Assembly: GCA_013330825.1 (NCBI GenBank)
Contig: DUHN01000046.1
Location: forward strand, 1 to 8,489
Length of the DNA stretch: 8,489 nucleotides
Direction: 5' to 3'
Source of the DNA: Candidatus Woesearchaeota archaeon
Lineage (GTDB): Archaea > Nanobdellota > Nanobdellia > Woesearchaeales > GW2011-AR4
The translations under genes and the position numbers were made by a program. Shown piece after piece: positions 1 through 6,405 of this stretch. Within the stretch, counting starts at the first letter, position 1; each line of letters starts with the position of its first letter. The notes below the pieces were generated by a model. It was not told the origin of the DNA, ran no database searches, and saw only the letters and a program-made list of their open reading frames with translations.

Positions 1-1996
1 TAACCGGTGGTGGAGCCTCCGCGCTGGCGACAGGAGCCGCCCCTTCACCTTTTCCAACCTTGATTTCCACATTTGTCCAACCCCTCTTGATGGAACTTTG
101 ATCTCTGGCTAAAATGGTCGCTATATACACTCCCCCTCCTATTCTTGCAAGCAGGGGCATCTCCTTCTGGCCGAAATACAGATTCTTTGTCTTTTCTGGG
201 ATAGACACCATTCCTTTGGCAACCTCTTCCCATTTGACCTCTTCCCCTTTGGATATTTCCAAGCCACACCACGCTTCCGTGGGTTTTCCTGATACGATCT
301 CCGTGCAGATCTTTATCTCGGCTGGCCCAGGCAAGGAGATGACGAACGTTTTGTCACCGGTTCCTATCCCATCATATCGCTTCCATCTATCACCCTCCCT
401 CGCAAAAACCCATGCAGGCGCAAGCACTATCTCTGGCGAAGGCCGCTGTTTGGCTGGTTCGCTTGCAGCGGCTGGTGGAGCGTCGCTTCCCGCAGCAGCC
501 TCTGCCGCTCCACCACCACCAACGACAGTCCCCGGAGCAGCAGCATTGCCGACCTTGATGACAACATTCACTGCATACGGCCTGAACGACGGATCCTTGC
601 CTTCCGCAGCAACAATGGACACGTCATATCGCCCTTCTCCAAGCTGGCTGTTTTCTTTTCGCGTGAATGCGAATTTCACGACACCGTTTTTCGCCACCTC
701 TTTCCGGGCATTCGGGTTTTTTTGATCCCTGTTGTTGATGTAGCAATCTGCCCGGAGCGGAGCGCCTTTCTCAAGCTTGGCGCAGATCTTGAGGTCACAG
801 GGCTTGTCCATGGAGATGACCCCTGCCCCGCCTCCGGCAGGCACTTTCTGATTGACCACTTTCCACGTCCTGCCGTCTCTCGCCTCGACCCAGATGGAAG
901 ACAGCTTGGCCTCGGCAGGGAACGGTGTCCTTTTTCCTGAAGGGGGTCCCGCTCCAGATGTGCCTCCACCAAGCATTTTGTACAGCTGCGCAAGCATGAT
1001 GAGCTGCCCCCTGACCTTTTTGAGGATTGTTCCGACACAACCGGCCTCCTCCGCGTACATCGTTTTTAGCTTTTCAATATCCCCTTTCACCTGCGCATAT
1101 CTTCCCCTGACCAGCTCGGCAATCCTCCCCTCCGCGGTCCAATGCTCAAGGTCCTTCTCCAGAATTTCCTCCTTTTGCTCTATGCTGGCCAGGGTGTGGA
1201 TGAGGTAGATGATGGAGAGATCCTTGATTTGCGCTCCCGGAGCCGGCTTGTTGGCGGTGAGCTGGAGTATTTTTCCGCATAGCTGCGCAATCGCTGGAGC
1301 GCTCTTCAATCTCTGCTGATGGGTCGCAAACGACTGGAGAAGCCAGAATTCGGCATCCCTCAGGTCTTTCAATGCCCGGAGAATGAGGTTATCCTCCTCG
1401 AAAATGGGGCGTATCCCCTCATGGATTTTCTCGACATCCCACCGTCCCTCGTTCGTGAAGAGGTTGGCGATGTCCTTCTCCGCCAGTTTCGCGAGGTACG
1501 CCTGCTGTTTGCCGCTGTCCTTGAGCAGCTCGTTCTTCTCTCTTGCATGCTTCAACAGCGCCGTTGCCGCTTTCCTTATCCTCACGTCGACTCCGGCCAC
1601 GACAGATTCCTCCGAAGCATCTGCGGCTGGCCCAGAACCGGGCAATGCGCCAGGCTCTGCCCCCGCACCTCCGCCGGCAACCGGCTCGGTTTCGCCACCT
1701 CTTGCCGCCTCTGGCGCTGCTTCCGGGCTTCCTGGCGGGTGTATCCTGTCCAGGACCTGCAGGACCGGGACATTGATGGCCTCGAATCTCCGCAGGATCT
1801 CGTCCGTCATCTGCTCGGTGATGGTGACTTCATCAGCCGGGATTCGCGCGGCAAGCCGTTTCAGGCCCTGGCTCGCGGCCTTGAGCATTCCCGCAGCGGA
1901 CGGATCCGTGACTATCTTGTCGGAGGAGATTCTTTCCAAACATTCGGCGCGCCTGAGGATATGCTGCCTCGTCCCCGCTTTTGTTTCCTCGCTCAT
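1..1996 (-). CDS. Helical protein with tandem beta-rich C-x12-C domains, 3' end missing
   Basis: The frame is open from the ATG at 1996 to the left edge, giving 665 residues without a stop. I translated it by hand, since it runs off the window. The N-terminus has no signal peptide. Residues 1-86 are helical. Residues 87-135 are an Ala/Gly/Pro/Glu linker, and 136-343 are a second helical block with coiled-coil character. After a short Gly/Pro stretch, two related beta-rich domains follow (about 363-484 and 521-649), joined by an Ala/Gly/Pro linker (485-520). Another such linker begins at the edge, so further copies may follow. No catalytic motif is visible. The domain layout suits a scaffold or binding protein with a flexible beads-on-string arm. 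The absence of an export signal implies a cytoplasmic location, unless a membrane segment lies beyond the window. The start overlaps the upstream stop as ATGA. Confidence 0.9.
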   Translation of the reverse strand, partial: MSEETKAGTRQHILRRAECLERISSDKIVTDPSAAGMLKAASQGLKRLAARIPADEVTITEQMTDEILRRFEAINVPVLQVLDRIHPPGSPEAAPEAARGGETEPVAGGGAGAEPGALPGSGPAADASEESVVAGVDVRIRKAATALLKHAREKNELLKDSGKQQAYLAKLAEKDIANLFTNEGRWDVEKIHEGIRPIFEEDNLILRALKDLRDAEFWLLQSFATHQQRLKSAPAIAQLCGKILQLTANKPAPGAQIKDLSIIYLIHTLASIEQKEEILEKDLEHWTAEGRIAELVRGRYAQVKGDIEKLKTMYAEEAGCVGTILKKVRGQLIMLAQLYKMLGGGTSGAGPPSGKRTPFPAEAKLSSIWVEARDGRTWKVVNQKVPAGGGAGVISMDKPCDLKICAKLEKGAPLRADCYINNRDQKNPNARKEVAKNGVVKFAFTRKENSQLGEGRYDVSIVAAEGKDPSFRPYAVNVVIKVGNAAAPGTVVGGGGAAEAAAGSDAPPAAASEPAKQRPSPEIVLAPAWVFAREGDRWKRYDGIGTGDKTFVISLPGPAEIKICTEIVSGKPTEAWCGLEISKGEEVKWEEVAKGMVSIPEKTKNLYFGQKEMPLLARIGGGVYIATILARDQSSIKRGWTNVEIKVGKGEGAAPVASAEAPPPV
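50..436 (-). repeat. Second copy of the beta-rich repeat domain (residues 521-649)
   Basis: This copy has the same landmarks as the first: W529/W538, KIC at 562-564, partner Cys at 577, EVAK at 591-594, G-x-G-x-Y at 620-624 and N-V-x-I-K-V-G at 642-648. The copies have diverged strongly between the landmarks, so the duplication is old. An Ala/Pro-rich linker after it (650-665) runs off the window. Confidence 0.75.
545..910 (-). repeat. First copy of a beta-rich repeat domain (residues 363-484)
   Basis: This copy shares with the second one W-V-x-A-R-[DE]-G-x2-W-K (W369, W378), then KIC at 403-405, a second Cys at 418 exactly 13 residues on, EVAK at 433-436, a G-x-G-x-Y strand near 453-457 and an N-V-x-I-K-V-G end strand. 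It has one extra Cys at 400. The alternating hydrophobic pattern suggests an Ig-like sandwich, but the fold is inference. Confidence 0.75.
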
Positions 1997-3126
1997 GGTA
2001 TGGGCACCCTCCGCGCGCGGGTATGGGGGCCTCTCAGGGAGCGCTCCGCCGCCAGGATTGATGTGGTGACCCTGTAGAATCTCCGGTAGATGGTCGCTGA
2101 CAGCGCCGCAAGATCGGCATGCTCTGCCGGCGTGAGATGGCGATAGCCCCCATGGAGCACGATTTCCGATATGAAATGGTTGATGCCCCATTCAAGATCG
2201 TCCAGCCGCATCCTCAAAGGAGCTGCCGCGGCATAGGCAGCCATCACTTCAGGATCGGCACGGTTGCCACCAGCTGCCCGGTAGGCGTCGATGAGGGTGT
2301 TGAGGGCGTGGATATACTGCGGCACGGTGGTCTGGTACTGCGCAAACGCGTTCCTCAGATGGACCATGCGCTGCCTCGCATCATCCGCGAGCCGCTGGTT
2401 CCTGCCGCGGTACCTGCGCACGCCCCACATGCTGAGCGCGACCGCGCCAAGGATGAGGAGGGCCACCCAGAACCAGTTCAGGCCATCAGTGAGCCAGTGG
2501 AATGACCCTCCTGTGGACGGAGGCGTCGGCACGATGCTTCCCGTCCCAGGCCCATATCCGGTCCCCGGTCCGATGGCTGGAGGCAGGAACGGAGAGCCGG
2601 GAGCGGATATGGCAGGAATGTTGACCGTGCCGAGATTGGTGAAGAATGTCCCAAGCTGCGTCCCGGGGAAGAGCAGCCAGCTCAGCAAGTACAGCACGAG
2701 CAGCGCCAGAATCACCGCCAAGATGAAGCGCCAGAGCTTGTTCTGCAGACCGAAGAACTCGAGCAGCTTCCAGAAGAAAATGACCAACAGCACGAAAATA
2801 AACCAGGGGAGGAACGGTATGAGGTTCTTCACCGAATAGCCCCCCATCACGAACAGGAAGGCCGTCATCAGGGCAAGGATGAACGCGATGAACGTCACCG
2901 GGCGGGACTTCTGCTTGAACGCGTACGGCACGACGATGTAGTAGATGGCGAAGAAGAGGAACAGGAAGAAGGTGAAGTCTATCACCTTGATGTAGGCGAG
3001 ATAGCGCTGCGAGGAAAAGGAGTTGTTGATGTTGATGAGCCCCTGCGCGAGCGAACTTCCCAGGGATGCGGAGACGGCAGATGCGCCCAAGGCTGCCGCA
3101 AGGAGGAGGATATTCACCATCCGCAT
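1993..3126 (-). CDS. Signal-peptide, five-helix membrane protein with outside Gly/Pro loop and cytoplasmic domain
   Basis: I place the start at the ATG at 3126 (377 residues), because AGGA lies 6 bases upstream and the result is a normal-length signal peptide. The ATG at 3153 would add nine residues but has only GGGAAG at 13 bases; the ATG at 3120 is also possible. Residues 1-20 read as a signal peptide with a likely cut after AVSA. Membrane helices follow at about 50-70, 76-96, 102-122, 132-153 and 216-235. The loop at 154-215 is rich in Gly, Pro, Thr and Ser, with GPGTG twice. Positive charges (KQKSR after helix 1, RRYRGR after helix 5) place this loop outside and the helical C-terminus (236-377) inside. 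The aromatic-rich helix cluster resembles uncharacterised membrane proteins common in small-genome archaea, a recollection I could not test. The stop overlaps the next start as ATGA. Confidence 0.9.
   Translation of the reverse strand: MRMVNILLLAAALGASAVSASLGSSLAQGLININNSFSSQRYLAYIKVIDFTFFLFLFFAIYYIVVPYAFKQKSRPVTFIAFILALMTAFLFVMGGYSVKNLIPFLPWFIFVLLVIFFWKLLEFFGLQNKLWRFILAVILALLVLYLLSWLLFPGTQLGTFFTNLGTVNIPAISAPGSPFLPPAIGPGTGYGPGTGSIVPTPPSTGGSFHWLTDGLNWFWVALLILGAVALSMWGVRRYRGRNQRLADDARQRMVHLRNAFAQYQTTVPQYIHALNTLIDAYRAAGGNRADPEVMAAYAAAAPLRMRLDDLEWGINHFISEIVLHGGYRHLTPAEHADLAALSATIYRRFYRVTTSILAAERSLRGPHTRARRVPIP
2007..2012 (-). promoter_or_regulatory. Ribosome binding site for the repeat-domain gene
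   Basis: GGAGGG on the minus strand lies within the last codons of the upstream membrane-protein gene, 10 bases before the ATG at 1996. The layout (site inside the previous gene, ATGA overlap) is the same as at 7760, which supports both start choices. Confidence 0.6.
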
Positions 3127-3127
3127 G

Positions 3128-3136
3128 CCTTTTCCT
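3128..3136 (-). promoter_or_regulatory. Probable ribosome binding site deciding the start at 3126
   Basis: AGGAAAAGG on the minus strand offers AGGA at 6 bases before the ATG at 3126, or AAAGG at 7 bases before the ATG at 3120. Either would make the two ATGs further upstream (3153, 3144) less likely starts. Confidence 0.4.
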
Positions 3137-3175
3137 GTTCTCATGCCGTGCATTTCATGCGTGATTCTTCCCTTA

Positions 3176-4840
3176 TTATTGTTTTGTCATGGATGTCGCG
3201 GAAGCGTAGGGGTTCCTCAGGAATGGGGCTCCCATGTCCCGCGGCCCGATGTCATAGCCGATGCCGTTCTCGGCGGCGGACGCGGCTTCGCTGATGTTTA
3301 TTGTCTTGGTTACGATCCAAAAGAGGAGATATTTTGCCATGCCACGCGTCGAGATGTGGGGATAGGGATTCTCTGAGAAGCGGTTGATGCCTGAAACGTC
3401 CTCGTAGTAGTACATGCGTCCCCAATGCAGGAAAGGCTGCCGTGCACGGATGGCCCGCCGGTCGAACGCGGAGTTGATGTCGGTGGGATTCCTCTCTCCG
3501 GTGACGAAGGAGCCGCCCGGGAAATCCCGGATCATGTATGCCCTTTTGACATTGTCCTCCTCTGATCCCGTCATGAAGGCACTGGGCTGCGCAGACACAT
3601 AGCCGAGCTGGTTTCCCGCATCAAACTGGTCGTACGCGAGCCGTATCTTGTCCCGGAGAATGGCGTCTACATACGTGTATTCCCTCGGATCCCCGCGGAC
3701 ATTTCCGGACCCCTGCCTGAGAAGGCCTGCCATGTTCCTCTCGGCATGGATGATGTAATCCGTCGTCGTCTTGCTGTAGGGGTGGTATCTCCCGTCCCGC
3801 AGGTCGTCGCGCACCGCATCAATCTCGTTGATGATGTAGCTGACCATCTCGATGAGGTCGATGTATGCCTCATCGCCGGCGAATCTCCTGTCCACGCGCC
3901 TCACCCCGGCCCTCGCCACATCTCCGCATTTCGCGGCGAACACATCCCCCCCGGCCTTGCTTCTGATGACGCCCATCTGCCAGGAGTTGCTCGCGATCTC
4001 CCTCATCCACTTGTCCAGGAGCACGATGCCGTCATCATCGATCTCCAGCGGATAGCCATTCTCATCCAGGCCAAGGCCCCTTTCCCAGGAGCGCTTCGGG
4101 AATCCCGTCTTCTCAAGCAGGACAACGCTTTTGGCGCTGTTGTCATACACGAACGGCTTGATGACCTTGTAGGTGTGCCTGAACCTTATGTAAGGGGAAT
4201 AATTCATGTAGAGAGGCTTGATGATTTGCTCCTGCCTCTGTTTTGCGATCCGCGGGAAGTTGTTCTTCACATCCTTCATTTTTTCACGGTATTCCTGCTC
4301 CTTCTCGCCTATCGTGGTGATGAGGCCGGTGATGGCGTTTTCCAGCCCGGTGAGGGGGTTTACCAAATCCCCTTTTTTGAGCGCGCTGATGCGGCTTATT
4401 TTTGCGTTTCCCCATGCCTGCTCCAATGCCGTCCAGTCCTTTCCAAGCGCGAAGAGCTCTTCCTTGAATCGGCCATGGCTCAGCACCACGCCCTTCTTCA
4501 TGTCGATTTTTGGCGTTCCGGGGATGAATATCCCTCCGGAGCCGGTGCCTTGCCGCCCGAAAAGGGTTGACGTGAGCTCATAGAAGCCAAGCCCCGCATC
4601 AGGATGGGAAATATCCTTGTTGAGTTGGACAGCGGAATTCAATTCTGCTTCCAGCCGTATCCAGATGCCCTCAATCTCCCTAAGCTTGGTCAGGAGTTCC
4701 TTGTTGCGCTTGAATTCCAGCTCCAGCTCCTTCTTCACCTGATGGACCTGGCTGCCGACCTGGCCGACGCGGATTTTGCCGAATCTTTTGTACAGCCATC
4801 TCCTTGGAACGCTTCCAATTCCCTGTTGTGCTTCAGCCAT
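3176..4840 (-). CDS. Soluble coiled-coil protein of unknown function
   Basis: The product is 554 residues. The start at 4840 is well supported by AGGTGA at 6-base spacing. There is no signal peptide. A basic, aromatic N-terminus (VPRRWLYKRFGKIRVG, about 11-26) leads into a coiled coil at about 30-75, and a second long charged helix spans about 160-210. The middle and C-terminal parts (about 205-500) are a mixed, globular region unusually rich in Tyr, Arg and Asp, with YYYED at 477-481 and several NPY/NPYPH turns. A mildly hydrophobic helix at 501-515 (MAKYLLFWIVTKTIN) is too polar around it to call a membrane span, but it could lie on the membrane surface. I see no Walker, protease, nuclease or transferase motif. 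The gene follows the previous one by 10 bases. A role as a cytoplasmic scaffold or peripheral membrane subunit is inference only. Confidence 0.9.
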   Translation of the reverse strand: MAEAQQGIGSVPRRWLYKRFGKIRVGQVGSQVHQVKKELELEFKRNKELLTKLREIEGIWIRLEAELNSAVQLNKDISHPDAGLGFYELTSTLFGRQGTGSGGIFIPGTPKIDMKKGVVLSHGRFKEELFALGKDWTALEQAWGNAKISRISALKKGDLVNPLTGLENAITGLITTIGEKEQEYREKMKDVKNNFPRIAKQRQEQIIKPLYMNYSPYIRFRHTYKVIKPFVYDNSAKSVVLLEKTGFPKRSWERGLGLDENGYPLEIDDDGIVLLDKWMREIASNSWQMGVIRSKAGGDVFAAKCGDVARAGVRRVDRRFAGDEAYIDLIEMVSYIINEIDAVRDDLRDGRYHPYSKTTTDYIIHAERNMAGLLRQGSGNVRGDPREYTYVDAILRDKIRLAYDQFDAGNQLGYVSAQPSAFMTGSEEDNVKRAYMIRDFPGGSFVTGERNPTDINSAFDRRAIRARQPFLHWGRMYYYEDVSGINRFSENPYPHISTRGMAKYLLFWIVTKTINISEAASAAENGIGYDIGPRDMGAPFLRNPYASATSMTKQ

Positions 4841-4846
4841 CGTGTC

Positions 4847-4852
4847 TCACCT
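4847..4852 (-). promoter_or_regulatory. Strong ribosome binding site overlapping the upstream stop codon
   Basis: AGGTGA on the minus strand sits 6 bases before the ATG at 4840 and overlaps the TAG stop at 4853-4851 of the preceding gene. It matches the usual 16S rRNA tail complement and fixes the start of the downstream gene. A terminating ribosome would uncover or reuse the site. Confidence 0.75.
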
Positions 4853-6368
4853 ATGCTGCTCTTTTTCTTCGTTCAGCTGCCGCTTCCCTGACAAGAGCTT
4901 CGACCTCAGGCAGAAGCTCCGTGCGCTCGGAGAGCGGAACCGTGAACTTCTTGTCGTAATGCCTGATGAGCAGTTCCACCCGGCGCAGATGGGGGAATAC
5001 ATCCCTCTCCATCAGCGCGGCAAGCGTGCGCGCCCTCTCCAGGAGATTCTTCCCTGCGCTATCACTCGCGACTGCCACCATCGTTCCGAAGCCCCGGTCC
5101 ACGGCCGCAGCGCCAAAGAGGAACTCCCCTATCCTGCCCCTGCCGAAACTCCTCAGGCCAGCCTTGAGCACAGGAAGCGCCCTCTCGCGGCCGGCGATGG
5201 AATCACCTACCAATCGCATTTCCTCGCGGCCCAGCCCGCCTCCCTCAATGATAAGCCCTTCCATTTCCCTCCTTCTCTTTTCGATGAGCATTGCCATGCG
5301 ATTATCAAGGCGCGCAAACACGTTGTGCATGCGCCTTGCGTCCTCATCCGCGGCCCTCTCCGCTTCCCCGATGCCCTTCTCCATGCCCGCGAGCACAGTG
5401 CTGAGGTGCTTCTTCAGCCCGCTTTTGACGAGCGTGCCCTCTTCTGCCCTGCGCAGCAGCTCCCCAATGGCCTGCATGGCAGGATAAAGGACTGCCTGGT
5501 TCTGGTAGGTATAGTCTGCCAATCTTCTCTGCAGCCCGTCCAACTGCGTTATCCATACCTCCGGGTTCTCATGGAACCTCTCCTTGAGATTCTTCAGGAA
5601 TGCGGCAACTTCTTCGTTTCCGAACTGCTGCTCCATCATGCGGATGTAGTTCTTTCCTTTGTCGAGGTTGGCATAGAACCCGTCCTTGCCGTAGAACCCT
5701 TCCCATCCCGGGTTTTTTATGGCAGCTTTGATGGTCTCATCCATCTTTTTCACGAAGGCAAGGAGCGCAGGGTAGCTGTTGAGCTTCCTTATGGGCATGC
5801 TCTCCTGCATCCCTTTGGCAATTTCCTGCCCGAACCGCGAGGAGCGCAACCCTTTGAGCTGGAATCTCCCGCCGGGCTGCCCGGGCTGCCCGATGCCTTC
5901 AAGCATCCCCCCTGCGATGTAGGTTCTCAGCCGCATGACAAAGGACTCCATCCCGTTGCTGAGCCGGTATGTTGGCCAACGCTGCACGTCCTTGAGGCAT
6001 GCATCCAACCCCAAGAGATACGCTTCGTATTCATCGAACACGGAAGTGACCTGCCTGGCAAGCGCATAGAGCGAAGGGTCGGCATGGTGATCTGAAAACA
6101 GGCCTCCCAATTCATGGCGGATGCGCTCCAATTCCGCATGGGTTTTCTCGTCATGGGGGGAGGCAAGCAGGGCAATGGCATTTGTTACATGCGTGCGCAG
6201 CCTTCCACAATCGCCATATGCCCTCAAATACTTTTTCTTCAGCCTGTCATCTCTAGTCGCGAGGGAGAATTCGACTCGCCTGTCGTTGAGTTTCTTGAAC
6301 CTGGTGACGAGGCTTTCCATGAGGCTCACGAAAGCATCCCTGTCCGATTGCGCGGTCATCTCAGCCAT
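4851..6368 (-). CDS. Soluble all-helical protein of unknown function
   Basis: The product is 505 residues and starts at the ATG at 6368, 33 bases after the previous stop. The only upstream binding-site candidate is a weak AAGGG (6384-6380) at 11 bases. There is no signal peptide and no membrane helix, so it should be cytoplasmic. The sequence is almost entirely amphipathic helix rich in Arg, Lys, Glu and Leu, with a likely coiled coil at about 330-372. A short Gly/Pro/Gln turn (GQPGQPG) at about 160-166 separates an N-terminal helical block (1-155) from a central one. An aromatic- and glycine-rich patch lies at 219-233 (NPGWEGFYGKDGFYA). The C-terminus is strongly basic (AAAERRKRAA). I recognise no family or catalytic motif. 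Its place between two membrane-anchored products suggests a cytoplasmic component of the same assembly, which is inference. The gene ends 10 bases before the next start. Confidence 0.9.
   Translation of the reverse strand: MAEMTAQSDRDAFVSLMESLVTRFKKLNDRRVEFSLATRDDRLKKKYLRAYGDCGRLRTHVTNAIALLASPHDEKTHAELERIRHELGGLFSDHHADPSLYALARQVTSVFDEYEAYLLGLDACLKDVQRWPTYRLSNGMESFVMRLRTYIAGGMLEGIGQPGQPGGRFQLKGLRSSRFGQEIAKGMQESMPIRKLNSYPALLAFVKKMDETIKAAIKNPGWEGFYGKDGFYANLDKGKNYIRMMEQQFGNEEVAAFLKNLKERFHENPEVWITQLDGLQRRLADYTYQNQAVLYPAMQAIGELLRRAEEGTLVKSGLKKHLSTVLAGMEKGIGEAERAADEDARRMHNVFARLDNRMAMLIEKRRREMEGLIIEGGGLGREEMRLVGDSIAGRERALPVLKAGLRSFGRGRIGEFLFGAAAVDRGFGTMVAVASDSAGKNLLERARTLAALMERDVFPHLRRVELLIRHYDKKFTVPLSERTELLPEVEALVREAAAERRKRAA
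5874..5891 (-). repeat. Perfect tandem 9-base duplication inside the 6368-4851 gene
   Basis: Two adjacent copies of the 9-mer GGGCTGCCC (plus-strand reading) encode the Gly-Gln-Pro repeat of the inter-domain turn. It keeps the reading frame and could vary in copy number by replication slippage. Confidence 0.7.
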
Positions 6369-6405
6369 TGTTTTTCATACCCTTGCATGATTTTGCAGTT
6401 ATCAT
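6361..6405 (-). CDS. Possible 14-codon linking mini-ORF
   Basis: The stop of the preceding gene overlaps an ATG as ATGA at 6405-6402. That ATG opens a 14-codon frame (MITAKSCKGMKNNG) ending at a TGA at 6363-6361, just past the ATG of the next gene at 6368. An AGAGAGG lies 5 bases before this ATG. The arrangement could carry ribosomes across the only gap in this part of the operon that lacks a strong binding site. It may equally be chance, because the peptide has no recognisable feature and the stretch is only 45 bases. Confidence 0.2.
   Translation of the reverse strand: MITAKSCKGMKNNG

Noticed and set aside
347..370. GIGTGDKT in the second beta domain as a possible nucleotide-binding P-loop
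   Set aside because: The Walker A pattern needs GK[ST] at the end; here it is DKT. It sits in a turn between predicted beta strands, not before a helix, and the first copy of the domain has no counterpart.
717..723. T7 run on the plus strand as part of a terminator
   Set aside because: It is inside an intact coding frame, has no convincing GC-rich hairpin next to it, and lies in the body of a gene rather than after a stop codon.
676..1038. Minus-strand frame of 120 codons within the repeat-domain gene
   Set aside because: It is an out-of-frame overlap of the continuous 1996-to-1 frame, which has convincing domain structure. The overlapping frame is basic, Ser/Pro/Arg-rich and has no start signal.
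4776..6095. Long plus-strand open frame of 439 codons antisense to the 6368-4851 gene
   Set aside because: It lies wholly opposite two well-supported minus-strand genes, spans their junction, shows no binding site or domain, and has the Pro/His/Leu-rich composition expected of an antisense shadow in G+C-rich coding DNA. The plus-strand frames at 7215-8072, 7769-8434, 1319-2077 and 3746-4570 are rejected for the same reason.
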